Shown in pieces: positions 48,701 through 61,379 of a DNA stretch of 64,000 nt. Source of the DNA: Sisyra terminalis. Taxonomy: Eukaryota; Arthropoda; Insecta; Neuroptera; Sisyridae. Below the pieces are notes generated by a model that ran no database searches, was not told the DNA's origin, and saw only the letters and a list, made by a program, of their open reading frames with translations. The position numbers and the translations under genes were made by a program. The DNA lies in NCBI GenBank assembly GCA_958496175.1, contig OY292275.1, forward strand, positions 18,104,001 to 18,168,000. The letters are read 5' to 3'. The stretch's first letter is position 1. Each line of letters starts with the position of its first letter.

Positions 48701-50460
48701 TATTTATGAATCATTTGACAAAAATTTTAGTTATTTCTAGAATTTTTCGATCTGTATACAACAGATCGAACAGCAGAGTTATGTTAAACTTGATGCATCA
48801 CAGAATGTTTTTAACGAGTCGACATTTCCATTCAATTTACATAGGATGCAAAAGGAATAATTCGTTGCAATTGATGATGTTACATTTTCGTCTTTTACAT
48901 TTCCGTTAGTTTTTCTTATGAATATCAAGTGTTTAGTTTTTAATTCAAACGAACACTTATTTAACATAATTAGAACTTAAAAACAAGTCTATAGTGGAAG
49001 ATAGAAAGTGTATCATAGATTTTTAAGAAAACTGTTAAAAATAGGTTTTTTAGGAATGAAATTTTAAACATAGCAAACCATTAAAATTTGGCAAAATTGG
49101 TAGGTTATTCGAAAAACTTGGTTTTTGTCATTTGTGTTAAAAAATTGTTTCGGGTGTATGACCTCTTAGGCTAATCGCGAAGTGAATTTAAAAGAAATCG
49201 AAAGAAACACTATTGCTTTATCGCTGAGTTTTGTTCTAATATTAAATCCATTTACGGTTTACTTGAGTGGTCATAAAATTTTTGAATTAGAAAGAAAAAT
49301 ATTTCAAAAAATATCGAATGTTAATAAGTTGAATGCCATGAGGGATACCGGTAACATACACTGTTTGTTGGTAGCTCCAAGGGGGTCATCGGTAATCAGC
49401 GAAGCCAAGATTACAAGAAACAAATAATTCAAATGAACATCCAATGATTTTCAATTTCTTATTTTTACATCGTTATGACATTCAAAAATTCGTAAAATTG
49501 ACGGTCGAAGAGTCCTAATATACCTTTTGTCTTATGGTATTTTAATGATACAAAAATCTTAAATAAATTTAAACAAATATTATTTAGCTGAATAGTTTTA
49601 TAAATCACTAGGGTTTACTCTATTAATATAATAACCTATTAAACTAATTATCTATATAATATCTCTATTAGTTATATTACTCGTACAACATACCTAAGTT
49701 TGTACACAATTACTATGAAAAAAAAGGATATTCGCGTGTTGGTTTTCATTGTTAACACATTAACTTAAGTTAACACATTTAAGCCCATACAAAAATGTAA
49801 AGCAGTAAATATTTAGAGTTTCAATAAATTTTGCTATAAATTATTTGTTATCTTCGATCCAAGACTATTAAAAGAACTGTGTGCTAAAGCACAAAAGAAT
49901 AACCTTTGAAAATCAACATTGAGTACTTTATAGCGAAAATGATTTCCGATCCTCAAAAAATCGTAAAAAATTGAGTTAATATGAATCTTCAAGAACAGCC
50001 TAAAGTGGTAATTGGCATAGTTGATGGTAGATCCCAATTGTCAAGGAAAGTCAAGGAGACAGGATAACAAAAATATTAGAGTAGCTTTCACTTATTATTT
50101 TTGTTATTCGATATCTTTTTGTATTTCTTCCGCGCAAGGTTGGCATTACAGACAGGAACCAAATTGAAACCAGATGAAACCGTTAAAGATTATACATTCA
50201 ACGCTTTTTTACACACATAAGTTTCCGAGGTTAAAATGAGTTGACGAGAATACTTTCCGAATGGAAATCGAATAGTAAATGTATAAGTGTAAAGGCGCCT
50301 TTATAAAGCTATCAAATCAATTTAATTTTTTTCTTCAGCAAAGAATACTACTTGCGATAAAAAACGTACGTAATAGATACGTTGAAATAAATTCATAGAT
50401 GTTAAAAATGTATTGTAATAAAAAAGGGACAGAGTCTGTCTCTCTCTTGTACCATGCCGG

Positions 50461-50640
50461 CACGCGATTGGCTGAGTGACTTCTATCCCTCTCCCACCAA
50501 TGCAAATGTACATATAGATTGTTCTGGAAACATCTAGTAGGTGGTGGAACGTTGGCGAATATTGGAGTATATTCTATAATTTTGGGTTGCAGGTATATAA
50601 GGCGCTCAGTCAAACCAGTTGAGAGTTCTGTATAGAAATT
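50461..50640 (+). promoter_or_regulatory. Heat-shock-type promoter with TATA box, no protein gene downstream
   Basis: In order: GCGATTGGC (inverse CCAAT, 50464-50472), CCAATGCAAAT (CCAAT plus an exact ATGCAAAT octamer, about 50497-50507), GTTCTGGAAACATCT (50521-50535, alternating TTC/GAA pentamers, last imperfect), GGAAC GTTGG CGAAT ATTGG (50546-50565, four pentamers in heat-shock-element alternation with TTG for TTC), TATATAA (50594-50600), then CCAGTTGAGAG at about 50615-50625 as probable start. The block is far more GC-rich than its surroundings. Such a set of elements is typical of hsp70-class promoters; activity is inferred. Confidence 0.6.
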
Positions 50641-50900
50641 CAGTTGTGAATTTCCGTTACAACAAAGCGATTACCAAGCGATTTTTATTGTGATTTCGAT
50701 TAAAAAGTGATTATTGTCATTTAAGTGATTGTTTTGACAAGTGTAATTGTGTAATAAAAAGAGAAATAAAAAAAGTGATTGTTAAGTGTTAAAATGATTA
50801 TTAATTTCCAAAAGAAATTAAAAGAACGAATAAACGCCATCTCAATACAGTTTTGAGACGTCACGTTACGGTATTAAAATCTCATAATGGAATATGTTAT
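50617..50900 (+). ncRNA. Putative transcript downstream of the heat-shock-type promoter
   Basis: The sequence after the TATA box looks like an hsp leader (repeated AAGTGATT, GTGATTT and AACAAAG motifs, no ATG for about 175 bases). The first ATG, at 50794, opens only a 20-codon frame ending at 50856. No chaperone or other protein sequence follows. Heat-inducible genes giving non-coding RNA with a tiny ORF near the 5' end are known (Drosophila hsr-omega), but there is no sequence similarity visible here that would prove such an identity; the 3' end and any introns are unknown. Confidence 0.35.
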
Positions 50901-53900
50901 ACAATACTTCATTGTACTAGGAATGAAACTAGGAAATAATACTTTTCGTTGAAGTAATTATCAAATCAAAGTTTAAAACTCAAAGGAACTATAAAAATCC
51001 ATTGAAAAAATTGCATATGGCATACAAACTACGGTTTACCAACTCCTGGTCAAGGAGATTCAATTGCTATCGCAAGAATTAGTTTAAACGGGTTTTTGTT
51101 GTAATTTATACAAACAAAAATGAATACCAAAAATGGATCCAAAAAATGGATACCCCTCTCCGATGCATGAAGGCTATTTTACTCGCATAGTTTCATTTGA
51201 TTCGGTTATATTAAATAGAAATACCAACTAGTTATATACACTTAAGCGTTTGTGTGTAAAATAAGTAAGATGAAAAATTTAGTACGGACACATTGAGATT
51301 AAATCATATACAGCATCGTCAACTCGTTTTTGCACATGGATGTGTACAAAACGAGTTCAAGATATTGTCCGATAGAATTAAATCGAACAGAAACGTGCAA
51401 ATGTAAAACAAATCACAGACTAACGTAAAAAAATGTACATAGGGTTTGGAAGATCAGAATGTTAAAGTTTCATTAGATTTATGTGATGTTTTTACATTAT
51501 GAGTATAACGTTTATGATTGGGGATTTCGTTTCTTGTCAATCAAAGTTAAAACGCAAAAAGTAAGAACACTACAAAAAGATCGCAGAAGTTATTGTATAA
51601 GAACTTTTATTCAATCAAATGAAAACATTTTGATTAAATAGAAGAAAAAAATATCGTAAAATGTTCCAAGTTGAATTCAAATATGTGCAATTTTGGACAA
51701 GATGCATTTTAACATGAAATAATATGGAAATACGAGAGATTCGCGCATTTCATATGAAACGACTTTATTTTTTCTTAAGACGATTGAAAATATAATTCCA
51801 TTTTTTGCCTTTCGGTTTGAATGATAAATACTTTTGAAATTCACTTAAAAATCTTGTTATACGACCATTATTCACAATGATTTTTTTCCAGTGCATTATT
51901 TCCATTTTCAAATACAATATGTAAAAATTTTCCACTGTCAATCTTATTGTTAAAGCCGAACAGATTTAACGTTTTCTATTAAAAATATTCTACGAACTTT
52001 ATTACAAATCTTTTTTAACATGGTAAAATCTAAATAAAAATTTCAAAATTTCCATCGACCATATATATAGATCTTTTTTCTTATTAAAATTCTCCTAAAA
52101 AGCTATGAATTCATTTTTAAGTCGGTTTTATAAATCCACATAGAATTAATATTCAAACTTTTCTGAATATCTTTAAATTGGCAATAGAGTATACGTAATT
52201 AAAGAAATATAATTTAAGATGATAAAGGAAAACAAATATTTTTTAAATTATCAAGTAAAAGTCACTAGTTTTGTTATATAGTATGTATTAGTTATAATAA
52301 ATTCAAGCATATCTTGGGAGTAGGATACAAACATAATTTAAAATTATTAAACATCACTTTAAAACGAATGCATTTTTAATTCTACCAGTTATTGAAAAAA
52401 TATCTACTAACTTGTTATTTATAATAATGATCATGTCATTTTTAATACATTATGCAATATTGCATTTAAACACTTGAACACATAAAATATATTACGTTTG
52501 TAAATATTTAAATATGTGCATTCACTTAATTAGCAAATTTATATAGTGATTTCCATCGAGAAATGTTTCCTGTGACAATTTTCATTTTTGTTGCAATTCT
52601 CATCTGAAAACAAAATATTTTTCAAACAATATAATAGAGTAGAACAAATTTTCGGTCATTTACATTATTTTATTTTTTTTTTTGGAAATCAATTTCATTG
52701 AAAAAAGTTTTTACTATTAACGGTATAAAATTGACCTTGCTTTAAACTCCAGTTAGTAAGGCCACAATTATAATTAAGTGAATTGTATCTTGAGTCTTGA
52801 CCCTTCAATTTGCATTTTTAGATGTGCTTGACTTTGAAAGCAAGTTAGCTGTATTTTTATTTGTTGAAAAGAGGAAAGATTATCATCTTAGATCCTATCG
52901 ATAGATAATACAAAACAAAAATGTCACCATAAAACCTTCTTCTTGATCCTGATAGACTAATAGTTCGACTTAATTTATAAAAATCTTGCTTATTTAATTT
53001 ATTATAAATCAAAAGTGTACTAACCATATTTATTTCATTGGGAAATGCTTTGGTTTTCATTAAAATTGGCCAAGGGATTGATCAACGAAATTGGACAAAG
53101 GGATTCTCATAAAAAATGTTTCTTTATTTCTAATGGTGTTTTGAATGTTACTTGAAAAACTTATTTCTAAGAATTATTTGGCTGTAATATACGATGGGTG
53201 AACAAATTATGAATCAGATGAGAACTACTATTTAATGTCGAATATCATTTTTTCGGGAATTGTGCATCTTTACACTAAATAGTTTGACATCAACAAATTT
53301 TATGTACACATATTGTCATAAACACAAAAATCTTACATTTGTGATTTCCTGATTGATTTTTTGACTTGAAAAATTCCTTGAAATTCTAAAATTTTGGATG
53401 TGTATTTACTTTAATTCTTCAAATTTTGAAATTTTCAAGGAATTTTAGACCCAAGTATAAGAAACACTAAATCTGATAAATTGATAGAACAGTGTTTGCT
53501 GGTAATGTCTTACGTATAAATGTGAAATCTAAAGTATATACAGAAGGTAAGGGATGTTGTCCAATATAGTTTAAAAATTTCGATTATTTTCTATTCGGTG
53601 CGACACAAAGAATATTAAGGAAAGTATATGTAATGCCTTAATAATATGATAAGGAAATAATAACGATCAGAAACAAAAAAATGTTCCTGAAATGATCACA
53701 TACACTATCTGAAGTCCTTTAAGCACAATTTGGTAATTACAACTAAAACGATAGATTAATTTATAGCTAAAATGATGGCGGGTGAAATTGATTGGTAATT
53801 AATCGTGAAAAGAAAAAGTTCTTATTTACTTTGAATTAAGTCAGTAAAAAAAATTTCTTTAGTGCGATTTACATCATCTTGACAAATTTCATCTTACTTC

Positions 53901-54040
53901 CATTATAAGTTTCAACTAATTATTTTGAATTACTAAAGCAACAACTAATTTTAAGGTTTTCTCAAAAATATATCTAATTGATTTAGGACCTTTTAACATG
54001 AAGTCATTCAATTAAACAATAAACCATTAAATGTACAGCT

Positions 54041-54185
54041 CAACTGGTGGACGAGTGTTCAAGGTGGCCGCTCTAACACTATTAGGTGTTGAGTTTGAAT
54101 TTCGTATCAAACAAGTTTTGTTTTTTATTTTTTTAACTCCCAGTATAAAGCAATACTAAGTAACATATAAGTAAAAAATAAAATT
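54041..54185 (+). mobile_element. tRNA-derived SINE copy 8
   Basis: Starts CAACTGGTGGACGAGTGTTCAAGGTGGCCGC, B-box degraded (GAGTTTGAATTTC), body decayed. Directly followed by a stem-loop motif with GAAACGTCG (54189-54236). Confidence 0.55.
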
Positions 54186-54188
54186 ATT

Positions 54189-54236
54189 GCCTGAGGAAGG
54201 CTCAGGCCGGGCTTAACCGGGCCGAAACGTCGCGCA
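54189..54236 (+). other. Second stem-loop with CTGAGGA...GAAACGTCGC
   Basis: CTGAGGA (54191-54197), then a GC-rich self-complementary stretch (GGCT...GGCC, inner CCGG/CCGG), then GAAACGTCGCGC. Same layout as 25307-25341 but with a different stem sequence, so the paired structure rather than the stem bases is shared. Extremely GC-rich for this region. Directly follows a SINE copy. Confidence 0.4.
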
Positions 54237-56834
54237 TGTAATAAATAAAGCTTTAACTGATTATTATTTGATCCTAGTCCTCTGAATATTTTTTCCAAAA
54301 AATAAAATGTTTATTATTTCAACTTTCATAAAACTTATATAGTTAATACTAGGAAACTTCTCCCTAACTCGTTTTGCTCAACGAAACCGCAACCATACAG
54401 CTTTGTATGGTTGAAAATTAATTATTCTTTTCATAAACTATGCATTTACGTTTTTCTCTATTTTTTTTTTGCATTTCTCATTAGTGAACTTTTTCTTCTG
54501 ATAGTTTTTCAAACATATTTATTTTTCTTCTACCAGTAGATCTACCTTTGTTCGACCCATGATCCATATTGAAAAAAATACAAAAGCCCCCCGTATCTTT
54601 TTTAGTTCGTAATTCTAATTTTTAAAAACAAAATAATGACACTATAGTCATCTTAACACATCCATATCTGTCTAAGAAGTAAAATCCGCTTTCTTAAAGT
54701 TTCATCCCACTGGAACCGCTATAATAGATATGTAATAGTATACTGGCGTTAAATAAACTTAAATCTTCAGTGGTAAGTATGGAATATTTTATAGATAATA
54801 ACAAAAGCAATACTTTGCCATAATTTAAATCAAAGATATAAACAGAATGCTAAAAAAAGTTAAATTATTTCGATAAAAATATGTACAGCTATGTCGCTCG
54901 ACTTGGTGATTACTTCTTAATATAATTTGCAATTAACATTTTCAATTACAAGCATTCTTCAAATAATAACAGATTTCACATTATGCGAACTTCAATTCAA
55001 AATTGGAGATCTATACAAAATTTGTACATTTTTAGTATTACCATGTTGAACCCAAATATGAATTTATTAAAAAAAAATGGTTCTTGCCAGTTTCTAACTA
55101 AACTTTCGGTTAGTTTAGACATGTATCAATACGAAATTAGAATTTCGAAGTAGTTTTGGATGCAGCAGAAAATCTTTCCAAACTACGTTCATCAGCTTTC
55201 GGGAAGAATTGACATAATACAAATCATCTATTGTACCTAATCGGACAATGTCAAACTGCCTTAAAAAGTTTTGACTCGAACCGGAATCGGAATAACAATT
55301 CTGCTCCGGTTTCGGTTGTAAAAACGACATTTGATTGAAATTTACCTCATTCAAAAGCTTGATTATTCTCAAGACTTCCCGTAATTATTAACTCAAGGTG
55401 GTTGAAATACATAGGTGTTTCTAAAACATTTTTTTTAAATATTACCCAAGTTATACGCTTACTTTTAAATAGAACTCTCTAAAATTTATGGATTCTTATA
55501 ACAGTCGTTAAAATATTTCAGGTTTCTGTAATATTTATTCTATTAGATTTACAATATTTAAACTGCAGTTCTTCTAATATTATCTCTAAAATTATTTATG
55601 CGATAACGGTAATTCTTTTTTTAACAAGGACAAGTTCAACAATTAATTGCACTCTAGGAAATGTATTTCGTTCATATTGTTTCAAAATAATCTAAAAACG
55701 ATTATATTAATTCGAATTTTTAAATATTTTTTTCATCGAATTTTATCAAAAATATCACGTTTCCATTGAAATTTTTAAATCAGTGAAGAAAATTGTTCCT
55801 CTCAGAAAAAGTAGTAAAAATATAAAGGGGTAAATTAAAAGCAGCAATAATATTTTCTAAACGTTTTTTTTATCTAAACAAAGAATTGAGTATTGCGACA
55901 ATGCAAAAACATGGTTTTCTAGCCCTTGAATTTCACAGAACGAAAGTTGTTCTAATCTAATAGTTATCAATGGAATAAACAAAGATTATGGAACATAAGA
56001 ATATGATTTTAATTAATTGTAATTTTGATAATCGAAGATAGATTCGCAAATTTTCGGGCGCATACTTAAGAATTGTGAATCAATAACAAGATATAAGAAA
56101 CGATTGGTACAAAGAACTAACCTTAAAAATTATGCAATCAACTGATATCAGTAAACATTTGCTGAACAGATTAAAATGATTAGATGAATTTTGGTTTATT
56201 TTTTATGAGTTATATAAATGCTTTTCAGGATGGTTTAAAGGGCTTAAAGTGTACATGGTAATTACATAACCTAAATGAAACAGCGAAAACTTAAATCACC
56301 ATTGCTTACTCAGATCGACGACCGGAACGATTAATAAAATTTGCAGACATTTTCGTTTTATGAAACGATTACAATTTATGTTTTAGTTAAGAATCATCTT
56401 TTTTCCCTTCGGTAACGTATATGAAGCTATTATCACAATTTTATAACAAATGTATATTGCACAGATGTTTTAATTTCGTGTAACACATTATGAAATGTCA
56501 AATGAAATCACTTCACGTTGTGCACATTGAAATATAATTTAACGCACAAAGAACGTATATAAACGGATTCATTTGCACTGAAAATATATTTGCCATGATA
56601 AGAGAATAGAAAAAATATATTACAACACTGACAACCAAGTATAAATCCACAGGTGTGAGTTCCTTGCAACTAGTTAAACGTTAATTCACTTTACCACTGT
56701 TTCACTTGTAACACTTGTGAGCAAAAATTTCCTCAAAGAAAATAAAGCTGAATATTAATTTTAGCAAATATTTTGATTTTATTAATATTTACAGCAAATA
56801 TAGTAATTATCAATTCTTGGTCCGCGTATTTCTA

Positions 56835-56925
56835 CTTTCCAACATGGTAGCATCTGTCACGACATGCGTACGATAAATGAATTAACGCCATTGTTTTTAC
56901 TTAAAGCGCATGCGTGCTCTTATCA
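56835..56925. promoter_or_regulatory. TATA-less promoter-like spot with NRF-1-like motif
   Basis: AGCGCATGCGTGC (about 56906-56918) matches the NRF-1/erect-wing palindrome GCGCATGCGC with one change, and ACATGCGTAC precedes it by 45 bases. The CpG-containing motifs stand out in AT-rich DNA. Direction and target gene are unknown; it could serve an upstream non-coding exon of Clk, about 12 kb away on the minus strand. Confidence 0.3.
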
Positions 56926-58526
56926 CTGAAAATCGAGTTTGTCAATTTGAAATTATAGCATTTTCCCAATATATTCAAAAAAACAATTAAATCGAAATTG
57001 TATTTTCTTCAAAGAGATTATATTACTTCAGATATTGCTATTCTATTTATAAACTTCCGCGTTTATCATTCAATACCCAAATTTTAAATTTAAAACTATT
57101 TACTCCATTTCAAATATATAAATATTGATAAGAGTTTACAGCTATCTCTATTCCAGCATTTTCTCTCCGATAATTGACTCAATTGAATTTAATCACATAT
57201 TATTGTTATCGATTTTAATGTTTACAACCGTTTTGCATTGTTAATAAGCATTTTTTGAAATGAAAATATTTAACTGTTTATAGCTTTATGTAATTAACGT
57301 AATATATTACATTAGAATAAGAAAAATTTCTTTATTAATTACATAATGTTACAGAAAGAAGAGTATGAATTACGTAACTAAGAATAAGCGAGGGTATTGC
57401 TAAAAAAAAGTTAGGAACTGCTTTAGAAATTTGAATTATGTATACTTATGTTATAATGAATTTGTATTACTAGTGAGAATATATTCTTACTGGTGAAAAT
57501 ATATTAAGTAAACCTTAGCGTATTAAAAAATAATAGAAGTGTCTTTACGTATATAGGGACAATGTAAGGGAATTATTTTTTCCCTTGAATCCTCCTTCCC
57601 CCCGTGAATTATTTTTTAATTCGTTAAGGTTTACCTAATAGATAATATTTATACTTAATAGGTGAGAATATACTCTCACAGCTCACTGGTGAAACAAATT
57701 CACTGTAACATATATAAAAGAGTTCAAAAAGCTATATAAAAGATTTTTAAACTTGCTTTTGATTACAATATTCATTGAAGAGTTGAAAGGAGGAGCGGTG
57801 AAGAAACAATACTTCATTAGTTCCATAAGAATTTTCTATTATCGGATGATTCAGTTTTCCAAGTGGTTCATGCCTTGTTTCCAGAACTATGTTTCCTAAC
57901 GAGGTCCTACAAATTGATATAATCCATTCAGTATGAATCTTATTCCCTTTGGAATGAAACCTGCATAGTTAAATTTCCTTTTTATTACAAAATTAAAAAT
58001 CGTTCTCCCTTTGTTGACTCATTTCAATTTTCCCCTCTTTGTGACTCGATTCTTTCAATTAATTTTCTCCACTATTCACCAAAATCAAGCTTCAAAGCTT
58101 TTTCTATATGATTTCTTCTTTTCATGCTTCCTGAAGGACCATGTTTTCGAATCACTTATAAGAACACTTCACATTTATTATTAATAAGTAAATAAATTTC
58201 CAATTTCTCACATAAGATAACGTTATTGTTACTATTGAATGCAATTTTCCTGGTGGAAAAACGCTTTTAACTTTATTAATTAACTGTCCGTTATGTAGGA
58301 TAGTTTAAATACTTACCAATTCTGTATAAGTTTTATTTTTCGTTTAACTCATATTTTGTTTTTTTTTTTTAAATAGTACCTCTCTATTATGTAAGTTTCC
58401 TCAAATCTGTCATTATTAAAGAGAAATAACAACATTAATTTATAGACGAGAAAATTCGCTTAGATTCTCTACTTTAAGTTAATTATTTGGGTATAAAATA
58501 GCCTCATTAAATATTATTTACCTACC

Positions 58527-58650
58527 CCTGTTAAAAAGGCTTTTTAAATATCAAAAATCCCATTAAATCCCCATTAAAAGTAGTTTAAGGTTTTAAGACA
58601 TTTTAAGCGTGATGATTTCAAAATACCTCTAAATGCCTTTTTTTAACAGG
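58527..58650. mobile_element. Small MITE-like inverted repeat element
   Basis: CCTGTTAAAAAGGC at the left and GCCTTTTTTTAACAGG at the right form about 14 bp inverted termini around 95 bases. ACCTA occurs at both flanks but not in exactly adjacent positions. No coding capacity. Confidence 0.4.
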
Positions 58651-59167
58651 ACCTATTTTAGACTACATTCGGTTGAGAAACTCCGCGAAAAAGGGTTCTT
58701 AATAAATACAACAATTATTTTTGTAGTTAAAACCTAAAAAGAAATATGTTTTTGACTAAACTAAGTTTTTAACAAAGATAAGCGAAGTTTTTTTTTTTAT
58801 AAAAATCTTTATTTTTTCATTTTAAGGAAATATATATTTTTTCTAAAAATATTAATTTATTAATGTAATGTAATAAAACTGTAATAGTTATACAATATAT
58901 AGTTTTTCCAACTTTTAAAATTTTAAAAATAGCTATAAATTTAATATCGATATGCCTTTCATTTCCGATAACATATTTCATAATACAAATTGATACAAAT
59001 ATTTAACCATCAAATTAAATAATTTTCAAGTTTGAATTTAATTTCCTTATTGCTTGTCAAGTTTCCTGAAAACTATATCTTATACAAGAACCTACATAAT
59101 ATTTAAAAATTGAATTTTAAACTTCAATCAATTGAAAAATGCTGGTTGAAATACAAACAAACCCTGT

Positions 59168-59218
59168 AAGTATTTGCTTTTTCAAAATTAATTAATAATT
59201 GAAAAAGCATAAGTACTT
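59168..59218. repeat. 51-base inverted repeat (hairpin)
   Basis: AAGTATTTGCTTTTTCAA pairs with TTGAAAAAGCATAAGTACTT around an AT-only loop. Intergenic; could fold as a short RNA hairpin but is AT-rich and short for a pre-miRNA. Confidence 0.5.
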
Positions 59219-60073
59219 AAAATGTACATTTTTGAGTTGAATTTCATTAGAAATAGATCATACCAACAGTAGATATCTTCTTTTAAAGCTATAGTCAGCT
59301 ATAGTTTTTACGAAATTTTGTTAGAAATATTATATTTATTTAAGATGTGGTTTTGGCATATGTATTGCAGTATATAAGTGCTTTATCTATATAATAGGTT
59401 CTAGAATACCAATATCGCTATGATGACCTCTTTTTGAGAGGCTCAAGACCGATATTAAGGAGCATTTAGAGAGCCGGTTTTGTTTGAATTAAAGCTGCAG
59501 TTAAAGCTATTAACGACAGAACCATTCTTTTATACAACATTCATTCATCAAAAGTTATTTTATTCGTTAATTTAAAATGTAAACCCAATATTAAATTGAA
59601 TTGATTTTGCGTTTTTAGATTATATTGCTAATTTAAAAAATGCAGCGTTTTCATAATGAGTTTATTATTGCACCCTTTTCCGCCATTGCTTTTCTAACAG
59701 CTTTAAATTCCAAGTCCATGCCTTTCTCGGTATTGGTCATAAGGACCGAAAGATTAAAATCTGTGGGCTAGAAAACCGGGACGTAAGGATGATAACCACT
59801 GTTGGGCTTGAATATGAAATGTCTTGAAACTCGGTTTGGTAGTTTTTTGGTTAATACACAATTCCGTCTTTATGTTTTAGTCTTCAGTATTTGCTTTGTG
59901 TGTACCCAGTGAATTCTGAATTCAAAAATTATACACAATGAAAAATATCGTTTATAAAATGTTATATAAAATTTATAAATACATAAAAATTAGATCATAG
60001 CTTAAAAACAATAACAATGAACATCACAATAAAATTTTGAAATCTAAAGCACATTTGCCAACAAAATAAATAA

Positions 60074-61339
60074 TCATTCGATTATAGAGCTTTTGGTAAA
60101 TTTACTGGCAGTTTGTTTTAATTTCATTTGATTCAGCACCTGTTTTAATGATGTAGTACTCTTTGCCGATAAATTCTCATAAAAAGGTGTTTTTGTATTA
60201 TCTTCTACCGAACTGACCGATTTTCGCAATGAATTTGAATTTTCAAGCTCAGCTTTTGGCAATAATACATTTTTAAATGCAATTATCTCATCTTTGTTAA
60301 GATTTCGAGTTGTTTCTTTATAATAAGTAATATTTGGTTCTGAATTTGTTAAAAGTTTATTGGTGTCATGTAATCGATGCCAGCCTTTTTGCAATATAGT
60401 GCTACTACTCCACTTCGAATGCTTCTCTATTTTGCTTCGTAACACTTCTCTCCATCCTACACTTTCTGAACGTTTTATTTCCTCTTTAGTGGGAGGATAA
60501 ACATTTTTCTTTCGAAATATAACTTTCCATATAGCATTTGTATTGCATAGCTGAAATCAAGAAAAAAATTAATGCCAAAAAAAAATTCATAAGCAACAAC
60601 TTTACCTCCCAAAATATTTTTGATGTTTGCGACAAACGTAAAATATCATTGTGTGATAACATTTTTAATACTTTTAGCATTATTTTATTTGGCATAAATT
60701 GAATATTTGGCGTATTTTTACACAAGTTCATTATATATTCGTGTACATGAATTCCAAAAATGTTTCGAACGTTACTTTGCAGAGTAAAATCATTGTTGTA
60801 ATTGTAAATCTCGCATTTTTGTACTTTCGGATAGATGTACGGCCCGTGAGATATGTGCCAAGTATTCATTGTAATCTGAAAAAAAAATATAAATAAGTTG
60901 TTTATGAGAATAAACCTTGGAAGTAAATGGTCAATGTCCTGGTTGTTAAATTTTCAGAATTGATAAAGAGAAAACTGTTTGCAAATACTCCACAGCAATG
61001 CCTATATTGTGATAATCTTTTGACTAATTATTATTTAGACAATAAAAGCTATCATTTTAGCACCAAAAATAAAAGTTTTATTTCATTTTTTTATGGCTTT
61101 AGAACAAGGACCAAAATTGTTTTCTTCTACTCAAGAATATAAATATTTGAATTAAAAGTGGTTAGACATTAAAATCTAACAATTGGATAATAGCCCTTTT
61201 AATTCCAATATAATTTTGTAAGCATAAAAATGATAAATCTTACTTCATTATCACTAATACTGAGACCATGGTAATCCCGACTTGGTGATGGAGCCACACT
61301 GTAAAGCTGAATACTTAGCGAATCACTCTTCTTAGGCAT
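60074..61339 (-). CDS. F-box protein resembling FBXO36, complete spliced CDS
   Basis: Predicted substrate-receptor subunit of an SCF ubiquitin ligase (F-box binds SKP1). Coding exons: 61339-61244, 60875-60606, 60550-60074; all GT-AG, all junctions in phase 0, 280 residues. The N-terminal part has SRDYHGLSISDNEI and a Trp-containing stretch followed by NIFGIHVHEYIMNLC, the pattern that in FBXO36 precedes the F-box. The F-box itself (about 90-137) reads MPNKIMLKVLKMLS, then ILRLSQTSKIFWE and, across the exon 2/3 junction, LCNTNAIWKVIFRKK, followed by GWREVL. The C-terminal 110 residues are Ser/Lys/Thr-rich and look disordered; they make the protein longer than vertebrate FBXO36 (about 190). An acceptor in TTCAATTACAG about 35 bases before the ATG suggests a 5'UTR intron. 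The symbol is left blank because the insect orthologue name is uncertain. Confidence 0.85.
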
Positions 61340-61379
61340 TTTATTTTATTTTTTCGGAAATTTGTTCAATCAATACCTG

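Larger units (their letters stand above)
44664..50460. other. Region upstream of Clk, no coding gene seen
   Basis: Expected to contain Clk 5' intron sequence, since an acceptor sits directly before the first coding exon. Two E-boxes listed. Open frames here (for example 49182-49427) have no recognisable domain and AT-driven composition. Confidence 0.5.
50901..60073. other. Gene-poor interval
   Basis: Apart from the listed SINE, stem-loop, promoter-like spot and small inverted repeats, nothing coding was found. A patch at 55270-55320 has short inverse words (AACCGGAATCGG / CCGGTTTCGGTT) that may be part of a decayed transposon. Confidence 0.5.

Noticed and set aside
50335..50613. 92-codon minus-strand frame over the heat-shock-type block
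   Set aside because: Its length is explained by the GC-rich promoter block; no recognisable domain, and it runs opposite to the TATA box.
55115..55372. 85-codon minus-strand frame
   Set aside because: No domain recognised, and a patch of short inverse CCGGAATCGG-like words suggests transposon debris.
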